Positions 42,030 through 51,045 of a stretch of DNA of 64,000 nt are shown here, piece by piece (position 1 is the first letter of the stretch; each line of letters starts with the position of its first letter). Where the stretch lies: the NCBI GenBank assembly GCA_964561135.1, contig CAZLOB010000054.1, positions 61,973 to 125,972 of the forward strand, read 5' to 3'. A program made the translations under genes and the position numbers. Under the pieces are notes generated by a model. The model was given only the letters and a program-made list of their open reading frames with translations, was not told where the DNA came from and made no database searches. This DNA is from JANXDG01 sp964561135. GTDB lineage: Bacteria; Elusimicrobiota; Endomicrobiia; DTEH01.

Positions 42030-43511
42030 ATGAAAAAAACAATTTGTCTATTGATAATTATTTTAATTTTTTCATTTTTTGGAATGTTTAGTAAATTAGA
42101 GATAGCAGAACTTCAACCATTAGGTTCCGCTGCACACGCAGCTATCTCAAGAGAGATTTTAAGAACTGGGGATTGGTTAACTCTCCACTGGCCACACTGT
42201 GAAGAATTTAAAGATTTCTATCAATTTCCACCTTTATTTTTTTGGTTACAAGCAATTACTTACAAAATTTTTGGTATCTCAGATGCAACTTCTAAATATG
42301 TATCTTCTTTTTTTGGTGTATTAGTTATACTTTTAACATTTTTCCTTGCAAAAATAATATCAGATGACGATTACATTTCTTTCTTATCTTCATTAACTCT
42401 TATATTACATCCTTATTTTTTTAAACATGCAAGAAAATGCGAGTTGGAGACAGGTCTAATTTTTTTTATTACACTTGCCATATTATTTTTTATTCTTTCT
42501 GAAAAAAAACAAAAACCTTATTTACTAATCTTTTCTGGTATCTCATCAGGATTAGGTTTCTTATACAAAGGTCCACCTGCATACTGTATTTTAGCAATTG
42601 TACCAATATATTATTTATTAACAAAACAACATAAAAAAATTTTTAACCCATACTTTTTTCTATTTATTCTTATAGCACTTTGTGTGCCACTTGTGTGGAT
42701 AATACCACAACTTATCTATAAAGGAAACGCTGTAATTGAAAAATTTTTTATAAACCAAATTTTGTGGTCAATCCAAGGACGAAGTGCAAAATATGTATCT
42801 ATTATAGAAAGAATAAAAAATTATCTTTTTTTCTTTCCAGCGTTTTTTAGTTATTACCTTCCATGGAGTATAACAGGTATTTTTGGGATAAGAAAAATTA
42901 TAAAAGAAGAAAAAACTAACACTTTATGGCATGTGTTATTAATTTGGATTATTGTTGTATGGTTAGGATTTACAATTGCAGGATATAAAGACGATTATTA
43001 TCTTTTAGCATTTTGGCCAGGTTGGTGTGTAATAAACGGCTATATATTCTCTATTTGGACAAAAAGAATAGAAGATTCTATTATAAAAACATTCGCTGTC
43101 TTAAGCATTGTTTTCGCATTAGTAACAATTTTTACACCAATAAAGTTTGATAAAATAAGAAATCCTGAATTTAGAACAATGGCAGAATTTGTTAAAAACA
43201 CAGTACCACAAGATAAAAAAATTTTACCTTACAATCTTTTTTACTACGACATGGTAGCATTGATACCTTGGTATTGGGACAGAGGTATAATAAAATCTTC
43301 CTTACCAAATCCTAATGTATCATCTGATGTAAAAGCTTGGAAAGAACATAGTGTAAGTACTGAAGTAGAACTTAAAAAACTTATATCCAAAGAAAAACAA
43401 TTTATATTGATCAAAAAATCGGATTTTGAAAAACTTTCTTTTGCTATAAAAGAAAAGCTTAAAATTATACATGAGGAAGGAAGGTTTTATTTTTGTACAT
43501 CAGAGCCATAA
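42030..43511 (+). CDS. GT39/ArnT-like membrane glycosyltransferase
   Basis: Polytopic transferase that uses polyprenyl-phosphate sugars on the outer face of the inner membrane. From the ATG at 42030, 493 aa, with about 10-12 hydrophobic segments. The N-terminal block EIAELQPLGSAAHAAISREILRTGDWLTLHWP contains the acidic residues where ArnT/PMT enzymes have their catalytic Asp/Glu. FQFPPLFFWLQAITYKIFG follows, then GLGFLYKGPPAY. An ArnT-type lipid A or glycan modification is plausible. Its last 25 bases overlap the convergent O-antigen ligase gene. Confidence 0.85.
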   Translation: MKKTICLLIIILIFSFFGMFSKLEIAELQPLGSAAHAAISREILRTGDWLTLHWPHCEEFKDFYQFPPLFFWLQAITYKIFGISDATSKYVSSFFGVLVILLTFFLAKIISDDDYISFLSSLTLILHPYFFKHARKCELETGLIFFITLAILFFILSEKKQKPYLLIFSGISSGLGFLYKGPPAYCILAIVPIYYLLTKQHKKIFNPYFFLFILIALCVPLVWIIPQLIYKGNAVIEKFFINQILWSIQGRSAKYVSIIERIKNYLFFFPAFFSYYLPWSITGIFGIRKIIKEEKTNTLWHVLLIWIIVVWLGFTIAGYKDDYYLLAFWPGWCVINGYIFSIWTKRIEDSIIKTFAVLSIVFALVTIFTPIKFDKIRNPEFRTMAEFVKNTVPQDKKILPYNLFYYDMVALIPWYWDRGIIKSSLPNPNVSSDVKAWKEHSVSTEVELKKLISKEKQFILIKKSDFEKLSFAIKEKLKIIHEEGRFYFCTSEP

Positions 43512-44677
43512 TTATCTTCTATAAACCTAAAGCTAACCCCTAACAAAAAAAACAAACAATATGGTGCAAAATGTGCTCTAAAAGGTTCATCAACTAAACC
43601 ATAAACTAAAAAAACTATTACACACCCAATACTTCCCAAAACTAAAGCTTTTGTATAGGTTTGAGATAAATTATTGTACACCTTAATCAATTGTCTTAAA
43701 ATTTCATAAAATAATACCAAAAAATTAACAAATCCTAAAACACCGAGTTCAAATAAAATATGTAAATACATATTATGAGGATGAAAATGACCTTTTTCAA
43801 CAAACTCTGGATAATATTCATAAAAAACTTTTCTAAAACTATCCGGTCCATATCCTAAAACCAACCGATTTAATATTAATTTAGGTGTTTCTTTTAAAAA
43901 AAAGATTCTTGCAATTTGGTCACCAGGTTTAAACGTTGAAAAAACTCTTTTTTTTGTTTGTGGTATCAAAAATATTACAATTAAAAATAATACAACGAAA
44001 AAGGCAAATTTCCTATTTAAGAAAACTCCTATAATCAAAAACGCAACTAATATCCCCAGCCATATACCACGAGTAAAAGTTAAAATGATCGCATATAACA
44101 AAACTGCACTTTTAACTAAATTCAAAAATCTCTTCTCTTTAACCAAGTAAAAAAAACTTGCTACAACCACAAAGACTAAACCTAAAATACCTGCTAAAGA
44201 ATTAAAATGACCAACTATGCCAATAACCCTACTATATTTTTGGTACCCTTTATTAACTATGTCAATACCTGTATAAAATTGAATAATAGCATATATAGAA
44301 TGAAGAACACAAAAAAATATCAAAATTTCTAAACATTTTTTTACAAAATTTTTATCTTCACAAACTAACAAACTTATAAAAACAAAAAAATATCCAATAA
44401 CCGTCACAGTTCTTTTAATACCTGAAATTTTATCAGCAGAAAAAATTAGTGAAATTGTCATAATTAAGATAAATATCAACATTAAATAAACAACTCTTCT
44501 TATCCCAATATTCACTGGAAGAACAATTCTTCTATTTACAACACACAAAATAACATATCCTAAAAACAACAAAGAAACAGATATACTTATTCCAGAAATT
44601 GAGAAAGGTAAGAAAATAGACAAAATTAACAACGAAATTTTTATAATATTAGTTGATAAAGATTGTAATCTATCCAT
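43487..44677 (-). CDS. O-antigen ligase-like protein (Wzy_C/WaaL family)
   Basis: Polytopic inner-membrane protein, 396 aa, with about 11-12 hydrophobic helices. The Wzy_C domain shows TFTRGIWLGILVAFLI (the R-x-W region) and the large periplasmic loop LGYGPDSFRKVFYEYYPEFVEKGHFHPHNMYLHILFELGVLGF, in which HxHN is the usual ligase/polymerase motif. It could join O-antigen to lipid A core, polymerise it, or ligate a different polymer to a protein. It starts right after the RNase H-like stop (TAA then ATG). Confidence 0.87.
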   Translation of the reverse strand: MDRLQSLSTNIIKISLLILSIFLPFSISGISISVSLLFLGYVILCVVNRRIVLPVNIGIRRVVYLMLIFILIMTISLIFSADKISGIKRTVTVIGYFFVFISLLVCEDKNFVKKCLEILIFFCVLHSIYAIIQFYTGIDIVNKGYQKYSRVIGIVGHFNSLAGILGLVFVVVASFFYLVKEKRFLNLVKSAVLLYAIILTFTRGIWLGILVAFLIIGVFLNRKFAFFVVLFLIVIFLIPQTKKRVFSTFKPGDQIARIFFLKETPKLILNRLVLGYGPDSFRKVFYEYYPEFVEKGHFHPHNMYLHILFELGVLGFVNFLVLFYEILRQLIKVYNNLSQTYTKALVLGSIGCVIVFLVYGLVDEPFRAHFAPYCLFFLLGVSFRFIEDNYGSDVQK

Positions 44678-45061
44678 TTATTTTGCTAAGTTTTGTTCCC
44701 TTCTTACCCATATAAAATTATATGTTGAAAAATTTGATAATAAATCTCTAACTTTACTTCTTAAGATCCTTAAAGTAGGCTTTTTACATTCATATTCACC
44801 TTTTAGTTGTTGTATTACAAGTTGAGAGTCACCATATATTTCTAACTTCACTTCTTTTGAGGAAAGATTGTTTGTTTTAAGATAATCCAATAATTTTTCA
44901 ATTCCGTAAATAACACCATAATATTCTGCTTCGTTAACAGTTGTTTCTTGAGGCAAAATTTTTGTTTCTTCTAAAACAATTTTATCGTTTAAAACAACAA
45001 CATAAGAACAACTTACACCTTGTGGTGTTTTGTTACCATCGAAATAAAGCCTATATTTCAT
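44678..45061 (-). CDS. RNase H-like protein, lacking the final catalytic Asp
   Basis: RNase HI-fold protein, 127 aa. It has the first Asp in LYFDGNKTPQG, the Glu in NEAEYYGVIYGIE and the second Asp in YGDSQLVIQQLKGEYECK. It ends ...WVRREQNLAK and stop. In RNase HI of this type the motif continues REQNxxAD, so the fourth Asp is replaced by Lys and the last helix is absent. The stop abuts the next ATG directly. It may be a truncated or regulatory protein, or it may be inactive. COG0328-like. Confidence 0.8.
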   Translation of the reverse strand: MKYRLYFDGNKTPQGVSCSYVVVLNDKIVLEETKILPQETTVNEAEYYGVIYGIEKLLDYLKTNNLSSKEVKLEIYGDSQLVIQQLKGEYECKKPTLRILRSKVRDLLSNFSTYNFIWVRREQNLAK

Positions 45062-45064
45062 AAA

Positions 45065-45409
45065 CTATTTGTTATAAAACGTAGTAACCTCTTTTTGTAA
45101 AATATCTTTAATGTTAACTTTTTGCGTGATGATAAGATTTTTTGTTTCTTCTTCTATTTTCTTTATTTTATCTTCTACAGATTTTTCCAAAGATTTTTCT
45201 TCCCTTTTTATCTGAAATAAACACTCTTTTATAGGCAATGGTTTAAATCCCAATATAGGTAATACATAATAGTTTAAAATATACATCACACAGAAAACCA
45301 TACATATCCAAATAATTACTTTAGCAACAACAGAAGTTATTTTTAAAAAAATTTTAACTAAAACAACCGAAGTAATTAAAAGCAAAATAAAAACAATCAG
45401 ATCTTTCAT
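45065..45409 (-). CDS. Small membrane protein of unknown function
   Basis: I do not recognise this 114-aa protein. It has two hydrophobic helices (about 4-24 and 27-53), then a soluble, charged C-terminal part (60-114) predicted as a coiled coil (KREEKSLEKSVEDKIKKIEEETKN). The topology suggests a bitopic hairpin with a cytoplasmic or periplasmic coiled coil. It lies between the NifU-like gene and the RNase H-like gene with gaps of 0 and 3 bases, so it belongs to the same transcript. Confidence 0.65.
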   Translation of the reverse strand: MKDLIVFILLLITSVVLVKIFLKITSVVAKVIIWICMVFCVMYILNYYVLPILGFKPLPIKECLFQIKREEKSLEKSVEDKIKKIEEETKNLIITQKVNIKDILQKEVTTFYNK

Positions 45410-45646
45410 CTATTCCACACTTTCTACATATTTTATTTCAGGAATTTCTTTTTTTAAATACCCTTCTATACCTATTTTCAATGTCATAACAGACATCATA
45501 CAATGAGCACATGCTCCTTTGAGTCTTACCTTTACAATACCATCATCTGTAATTTCAACAAGTTCAACATCTCCACCATCACGCTGTAACATAGGTTTAA
45601 TCTCATCAATTTTCTGTCGTATTTTTTGTTTAGTTTCTTCGTTCAT
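45410..45646 (-). CDS. NifU-like iron-sulfur carrier (NFU domain)
   Basis: 78-aa single-domain protein. It has the NFU pattern IDEIKPMLQRDGGDVELVEITDDGIVKVRL followed by GACAHCMMSVMTLKIGIE, with the CxxC that binds a bridging 4Fe-4S cluster. Serves as a carrier or scaffold for Fe-S assembly. Preceded by GGAGGATAAGG. Full NifU has extra N-terminal domains that are absent here, as in many NfuA-type single-domain proteins. Confidence 0.92.
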   Translation of the reverse strand: MNEETKQKIRQKIDEIKPMLQRDGGDVELVEITDDGIVKVRLKGACAHCMMSVMTLKIGIEGYLKKEIPEIKYVESVE

Positions 45647-45660
45647 TATCCTTATCCTCC

Positions 45661-46479
45661 TTATTGTTCATAAAATTCTTTTCTAAACCTCTTTTTTCTT
45701 TCCATTATATCTTTTTTGAAATATTCTTTATGCTTTTTAATCCACTCATTACGTTTTTCTTTAAACTCTTCAAACTTTTTTCTGTATTTTTGTGATATTT
45801 TTATAAAATCATCAACAACTGTTTTCTTGTATTCAGTCATATCAACAGATAATTCTGTAACTGTTGGAAAGACCAATTCTTCTGAAAAAACTATTTGTTG
45901 TTCTTCTTTAACTATTATACTCCTCTTCAATTCATAAAATTCCTCTTCAAAAAGACTATCAAGAATTCCTTCAGAAATTTCTGTTAACAAACATTCAACT
46001 TTACCTTTAAACACAGCAACTTTTGTATTTTTATCTTCATCAACGTTTATATAAAAAACAGTTCCACGTACTGATGCAACTGAAGTCGGAGTTATAATAT
46101 GTAATGAACCCAAATTATATCTATCATTAAACACTTTAGCTTCTGTCAAAACTCCTCCTTTGTATAACTTAAACACAAAATTTACATAAGGCCTTATTTC
46201 TTCTTCATATTCATTTTGTACAAATTTTTTTAGTTCAAATATACTCTTTTCTTCTATTCTCAATGAGACCCCTGTGTCAAAAACAATTTCAACAAAAGAA
46301 GCAGAATAAGTTATTATTTTATCATTAATATACAGAGGCATGTATAGTTCTACTTTTATTTCTTTTTTATTTCTTTCAATGATTACCTTACCTTTAGTTT
46401 TTACAATTATTGCAACAGGGTTTTCTTGTGCTATTAATAGTTGTAAAAATAATACTATTAAAATTAAAAAATACCTCAT
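45661..46479 (-). CDS. FecR-domain exported protein
   Basis: 272 aa, with a signal peptide (1-17) and a FecR domain (about 20-160): AIIVKTKGKVIIERNKKEIKVELYMPLYINDKIITYSASFVEIVFDTGVSLRIEEKS, SVASVRGTVFYINV and VAVFKGKVECL. The rest (about 180-272) is a Lys/Glu-rich helical tail. Classical FecR is an anti-sigma sensor, but no sigma factor is nearby and there is no transmembrane helix after the signal. It is more likely a periplasmic or surface FecR-type protein, as seen in diverse diderms. It begins inside the trpF stop (ATGA). Confidence 0.82.
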   Translation of the reverse strand: MRYFLILIVLFLQLLIAQENPVAIIVKTKGKVIIERNKKEIKVELYMPLYINDKIITYSASFVEIVFDTGVSLRIEEKSIFELKKFVQNEYEEEIRPYVNFVFKLYKGGVLTEAKVFNDRYNLGSLHIITPTSVASVRGTVFYINVDEDKNTKVAVFKGKVECLLTEISEGILDSLFEEEFYELKRSIIVKEEQQIVFSEELVFPTVTELSVDMTEYKKTVVDDFIKISQKYRKKFEEFKEKRNEWIKKHKEYFKKDIMERKKRFRKEFYEQ

Positions 46480-47171
46480 AAGGTTTTAACTTTACGAATA
46501 AAAACCTTCATTTTTTCAAAATCTTTTCTTCGTGGAAGACGTTCAACACCAGAACAAACATCAACACACCATGGTTCTAAAAGTTTAACGACTTCTTCAA
46601 CATTATCTATATTAAGTCCACCTGCTACAAAAAAATTTATGTTTATACTTTCTTTCTGCAACAAATTTTTAATCTGAGCTACTACGTTTAAGTCAAACTT
46701 TTCTCCAGTACCACCAGGGATGCCTTCTATATAAGTATCAAACATAAAATAATCCACAACTTCTGAAAACTGTTTAAGTTGACTAAAAATTGTGTTAATA
46801 TAACTCTCAATATTTTGTTGATTTTCAAATTGTGGTTTTATTTTTATTACTTTAATAATTTTTAATTCAGGATATTTAATTTTTAACTCTTTAGAATATT
46901 CTAATGTTTCCTCACCATGTAGCTGAACATAATTGATACCAACTTTTTTACAAATTTTTATTACTTGTTCAAGGTCTTCATCTACAAAAACAGCAACCGG
47001 AGTTGTAAACTTTGGCAAAGAAGAAACAATTTCTTTTGCGTTAACAACAGAAACTTTTCTTAAAGAATTTTTATAAAAATTTAATCCTATAAAATCAGCT
47101 CCTAAAGAGGAAGCCCAAAACGCATCTTCTTTGTTTGTTATACCACAAATCTTAACCTTCGTCATAATCAT
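46476..47171 (-). CDS. trpF: Phosphoribosylanthranilate isomerase
   Basis: Tryptophan pathway, TIM barrel. 231 aa with VKICGITNKEDAFWASSLGADFIGLNFY at the N-terminus, catalytic Cys in KICG, VQLHGEE, FMFDTYIEGIPGGTGEKFDL (catalytic Asp) and FFVAGGLNIDNV/ VDVCSGVE. The start ATG overlaps the trpC stop as ATGA. Clustered with trpC and trpD. Confidence 0.97.
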   Translation of the reverse strand: MIMTKVKICGITNKEDAFWASSLGADFIGLNFYKNSLRKVSVVNAKEIVSSLPKFTTPVAVFVDEDLEQVIKICKKVGINYVQLHGEETLEYSKELKIKYPELKIIKVIKIKPQFENQQNIESYINTIFSQLKQFSEVVDYFMFDTYIEGIPGGTGEKFDLNVVAQIKNLLQKESININFFVAGGLNIDNVEEVVKLLEPWCVDVCSGVERLPRRKDFEKMKVFIRKVKTL

Positions 47172-47992
47172 ACTCCAACTAAAGTTTTTACTGCTTGTTT
47201 TATATCAGAAGAACTCATAAAATATGTTCCTACTAAAACAGCATCAACACCTAAATTTGTAAAATATTTTATATCATTATTTGAACTTATTCCACTTTCT
47301 GCTACAACGACTATACCTTTAGGAATAAACTTTATCAATTTTTCAACTGTATAAATATCAACAATAAAATTTGTTAAGTTTCTGTTATTAATTCCAATAA
47401 TTTCTGGCTCACATTCTAACACTTTATTAAGATCTTCCTTTGTATGAACTTCGAAAATAACTTCTAATGACAAACTTTTTGCTATGTTATAAAACTGTTT
47501 AAGTTGTGATAATGAAAGAATTGTTGAAATAAGTAAAATTGCATCAGCACAAAAATACAAACTTTCATAAATTTGATATTCATCAATAATAAAATCTTTC
47601 CTTAACAGTGGCAGTGGAACAACTTGTCTTGCTAAAACAAGATGATAAATATCTCCAAAGAAATATTTTTCTTCTGTTAATATTGAAATAGCATCAACAC
47701 TACCACTTTCATAATAGTCTTTCACAATTGAGACAACATCATAATTTTCTTTTATCACACCTTTTGTAGGCGTTGCTTTTTTACATTCAGCAATCAAAGA
47801 AATCCTATGCGGTTTTCTTATTATTGCATTTTTAAAATTTCTATGTGAATATTCCAAATCATTAATTTTTTTTGTCAGTTGATCTATTGGCAAAACTTCT
47901 TTGCGTCTATTAACCCTACTAACTTTTTCTTCTATTATTTTTTTTAAAATTGAATGTAAGTGAGAAACTTCAATATTATTCATTTTATTCAT
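47168..47992 (-). CDS. trpC: Indole-3-glycerol phosphate synthase
   Basis: Closes the indole ring in tryptophan synthesis. 274 aa; motifs IAECKKATPTKGVI (catalytic Lys), SILTEEKYFFGD, PLLRKDFIIDEYQIYES, EVHTKEDLNKVLE, IGINNRNLTNF and ESGISSNNDI/ AVLVGTYFM. Its start lies 8 bases inside the trpD end; a second in-frame ATG nine bases further in is possible. Confidence 0.97.
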   Translation of the reverse strand: MNKMNNIEVSHLHSILKKIIEEKVSRVNRRKEVLPIDQLTKKINDLEYSHRNFKNAIIRKPHRISLIAECKKATPTKGVIKENYDVVSIVKDYYESGSVDAISILTEEKYFFGDIYHLVLARQVVPLPLLRKDFIIDEYQIYESLYFCADAILLISTILSLSQLKQFYNIAKSLSLEVIFEVHTKEDLNKVLECEPEIIGINNRNLTNFIVDIYTVEKLIKFIPKGIVVVAESGISSNNDIKYFTNLGVDAVLVGTYFMSSSDIKQAVKTLVGV

Positions 47993-49043
47993 TCGTATAT
48001 TTTCTTAATAATTCCAATTTTTTTAAAGCATAACCTTTATCAATTGACTCTGAAGCAAGTTTAATACCATCTTCAACTGTGTTAGCTTTTCCTGCTGCTA
48101 CTAAAGCAAATGCTGAATTTAATACAACTATATCTCTTTTAGGACCACGATCTTTACCTTCTAAAATATCTAATATAATTTTTGCATTTTGTTTAGCATC
48201 ACCACCTTTTAAATCATCCAACTTTGCTCGTTTTATACCAAATTGTTCTGGTGTTATAGTATAGATACTTATTCCAGTTTGTTTTACTTCTGCAACTAAA
48301 GTTTCGTTTGTAGTAGAAATTTCATCCATAGTATCTTTACCATGAACAACAAAACCGTGTTTTATTCCTAAATTTTTTAGTACTAAAGCAATTTTTTCAA
48401 CAAAATCTTCAGAATAAACGCCTAAAACCTGAGCGTTTGCAAACGCAGGATTTGCAAGCGGTCCAATGATATTAAAGATTGTTCTTATACCAATTTGTCT
48501 TCTTGGCCCTATTGCATATTTCATTGCAGAATGCCAAACAGGTGCAAATAAAAATACTATACCTATCTCTGATAGACATTTTTCAGCTTGTTCTTTAGTA
48601 ATCTCAAGTTTTATACCTAAATGTTCAACAACATCTGCTGAACCACATACTGAAGATACTGACCTGTTGCCATGTTTTGCAACAAATACTCCACAACCAG
48701 CTACAACAAACGCTGTTGCAGTTGATATATTAAACGTCTTTGTAGCATCACCACCAGTACCACAAGTGTCTACTATTGTCTCATAATCAATGTTTATATC
48801 ATCTCTGTCAACACTTACAAGTTGACCTTTAGTAAGTTTTATTGATGTTACAAATTGTCGTAAAACTTTTGTAGCAGCAGTGATTTCTTCTACTGTTTCA
48901 CCTTTCATACGTAATGCTGTGATAAACGCAGCAATTTGTGCTTCAGTTGCTTCACCAGTCATTATTTCTGTCATAACTTCGATCATTTCTTGTTCTTTAA
49001 GGTTTTCTCTGTGAACTATTTTTTGTATAGCTTCTTTAATCAT
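47985..49043 (-). CDS. trpD: Anthranilate phosphoribosyltransferase
   Basis: Adds phosphoribosyl to anthranilate. 352 aa; helical N-domain, then the phosphoribosyl-diphosphate and metal motifs DTCGTGGDATKTFNIST, HGNRSVSSVCGSADVVEHLGI, FAPVWHSAMKYAIGPRRQIGIRTIFNIIGPLANP. A GGAGG site precedes the ATG. trpE, trpG, trpB and trpA are not in the window. No tryptophan-rich leader peptide is visible in the 46 bases upstream. Confidence 0.97.
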   Translation of the reverse strand: MIKEAIQKIVHRENLKEQEMIEVMTEIMTGEATEAQIAAFITALRMKGETVEEITAATKVLRQFVTSIKLTKGQLVSVDRDDINIDYETIVDTCGTGGDATKTFNISTATAFVVAGCGVFVAKHGNRSVSSVCGSADVVEHLGIKLEITKEQAEKCLSEIGIVFLFAPVWHSAMKYAIGPRRQIGIRTIFNIIGPLANPAFANAQVLGVYSEDFVEKIALVLKNLGIKHGFVVHGKDTMDEISTTNETLVAEVKQTGISIYTITPEQFGIKRAKLDDLKGGDAKQNAKIILDILEGKDRGPKRDIVVLNSAFALVAAGKANTVEDGIKLASESIDKGYALKKLELLRKYTNE

Positions 49044-49089
49044 AATTTAATCCTCCACAAAGAAATTTAGTTATCATAAAACACAAATA

Positions 49090-50439
49090 TTATAACACAG
49101 ATCTTTTATTTTCTTCAATAAATTTTTTGTACCAAAAACCGCTTTTTTTAATTATTCGTCTTTGTGTAGAATAATCTACATATACCAAACCAAAACGTTG
49201 TGTAAACCCTTCTGTCCATTCGAAATTATCTAAAAAAGACCATACAAAATATCCTTTAACATTACTATATTTTCTTACTGCTTTAGTTAAATATTTTATA
49301 TGTTCTTGTAGAAATCTTATGCGTTCATAATCGTTTACTAAATTACCGTTACTAATTTTATCCTCAAACGATGCTCCATTTTCAGTAACATAAATTTTTT
49401 TAGGTTTGTATTTTTTATTGATCCAAGATATCAATTCATATAATCCTTCAGGATATATTTCCCAACCCATTTTTGTATATTTTCTTTTACTCTTAATATA
49501 ACGACAATTTAAAAATTCATTTTTATCTGTATGTTTAACTATAAAACGTGTGTAATAGTTCAAACCAACAAAATCAAACGGTGCTGTAATAATTTTCTTA
49601 TCTTCTTGAGATAAAACAACAATATTATCTTTAAAAAGTTCTACAATTTTTTTTGGATATTTGCCAAGAAATATTAGATCTAAAATAAGCTCATTTTGAA
49701 AAGAATGTAACCTTTTTGCTGCTTCAATATCATTTTTTTTTCTTGTTGCTGGATAAATTGGCATACAGTTTACCGCTATACCTATCTCAGCATTTTTTAT
49801 ATTCATCGTTTTTTTAAATAAATAAACTGTTTTTCCATGTGCTCGTACTAAATTATATACACACTTAAACGCCATATTTATATCTCTCATTGCAGGTGGG
49901 TATATACCTAACAAATAACCTAACAGAACTGTTACCATTGGTTCATTTAAGGTTATCCATAATTTAACCCTATCAGCAAAGTTTTCAAATAATACATGTG
50001 AGTATTCTAAAAACCATTCAACAATTTTGTCGTTTAACCATCCACCTTGATATTGTAGTTCAACAGGAAGTTCCCAATGATGTATTGTAACCACGGGCAA
50101 TATGTTATTTTTTAGTAATTCATCTATTATTTTGTTATAAAAATCTATTCCTTTTTTATTAATTTTACCATAACCATTAGGTATTATTCTCGTCCATGCA
50201 ATTGAGAACCTATACGCGTCAACACCTAATTGTTTTAATAAAAAAATATCTTCTTTCCACTTATTGTAGTGATCGCATGTAATATCTATTGTAGAACCAT
50301 CTTTTATATTTCCAGGTGTATGTGAAAAAGTATACCATACTGACTTTCCAGAACCATCTGCTAATGGTGAACCTTCAACTTGGTGAGCAGAAGAAGCAAC
50401 ACCAAAAATAAAATCTTTAGGAAAGATAAATTTTTTCAT
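49090..50439 (-). CDS. GH1 family beta-glucosidase
   Basis: Retaining beta-glycosidase, 449 aa. Starts FIFPKDFIFGVASSAHQVEG. The acid/base is Glu166 in TLNEPM and the nucleophile Glu353 in YVTENGAS. Other signatures are IHHWELP and DNFEWTEGFTQRFGLVYVD. No signal peptide, so it acts on imported disaccharides. No transporter gene is beside it. It probably forms a single-gene unit in front of the response regulator. Confidence 0.95.
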   Translation of the reverse strand: MKKFIFPKDFIFGVASSAHQVEGSPLADGSGKSVWYTFSHTPGNIKDGSTIDITCDHYNKWKEDIFLLKQLGVDAYRFSIAWTRIIPNGYGKINKKGIDFYNKIIDELLKNNILPVVTIHHWELPVELQYQGGWLNDKIVEWFLEYSHVLFENFADRVKLWITLNEPMVTVLLGYLLGIYPPAMRDINMAFKCVYNLVRAHGKTVYLFKKTMNIKNAEIGIAVNCMPIYPATRKKNDIEAAKRLHSFQNELILDLIFLGKYPKKIVELFKDNIVVLSQEDKKIITAPFDFVGLNYYTRFIVKHTDKNEFLNCRYIKSKRKYTKMGWEIYPEGLYELISWINKKYKPKKIYVTENGASFEDKISNGNLVNDYERIRFLQEHIKYLTKAVRKYSNVKGYFVWSFLDNFEWTEGFTQRFGLVYVDYSTQRRIIKKSGFWYKKFIEENKRSVL

Positions 50440-50666
50440 AATATTAAAGTATGAACTTTAAATTTTTTATTTCATTCTATTTGTTGAATTTATACAATAT
50501 TTTTTATAAAAAATAAACAATTTAAACTAAAGAAAAAACCTAAATTTTTTCTACTGTAACTATGTTGTTATATTTTCTAGCAACTTTTCTAAATTACACC
50601 ATTTCCTTTGCCAAAAGGAGAAGATAAAAGAAGTTATTTATTTTACTTCATATCAGGAGAAACACT

Positions 50667-51041
50667 ATGCCTATAACTAAAAAAACAAGAATTCTTGTTG
50701 TAGACGACGAAGAAGATGTTGTTGTTTTACTTTCCTCCTATCTAGCTGAAGAAGGATTCAAAGTTTATACTGCAACAAAACCATCTCAAGCTATTGAATA
50801 TGTACAAAAATATCCTATTGACTTAGCATTAATTGACATAGCAATGCCTCAGATGAACGGTGTGGAATTACTTAAAAAACTTAAACAAATAAAACCTGAT
50901 CTTGAGGCAATAATGATTACTGCATATAAAGATGCAGAAAAAGTTGTTGAAGCGTTTCGTGCAGGAGCTTATGACTGTATCTTCAAACCGTTTAATTTAA
51001 AATATCTAAGAACAGCAATAATGGCAAAAATGTTAGAATAA
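50667..51041 (+). CDS. Stand-alone response regulator (receiver domain only)
   Basis: 124-aa CheY-like protein. The acidic pocket is Asp13/Asp14 (VVDDEED), the phosphoacceptor Asp57 (LALIDIAMP), Thr85 (MITAYKDA) and Lys107 (CIFKPFN). No DNA-binding domain, so it signals by protein contact. AGGAG precedes the ATG by 7 bases. A 227-base gap separates it from the beta-glucosidase; that gap holds only weak promoter-like matches. It converges with the MEMO1 fusion gene with 4 bases between stops. Confidence 0.93.
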   Translation: MPITKKTRILVVDDEEDVVVLLSSYLAEEGFKVYTATKPSQAIEYVQKYPIDLALIDIAMPQMNGVELLKKLKQIKPDLEAIMITAYKDAEKVVEAFRAGAYDCIFKPFNLKYLRTAIMAKMLE

Positions 51042-51045
51042 TTTT

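Noticed and set aside
45661..46479. FecR anti-sigma regulator
   Set aside because: No sigma-factor gene is nearby and there is no transmembrane helix after the signal; a general FecR-domain exported protein is a safer call.
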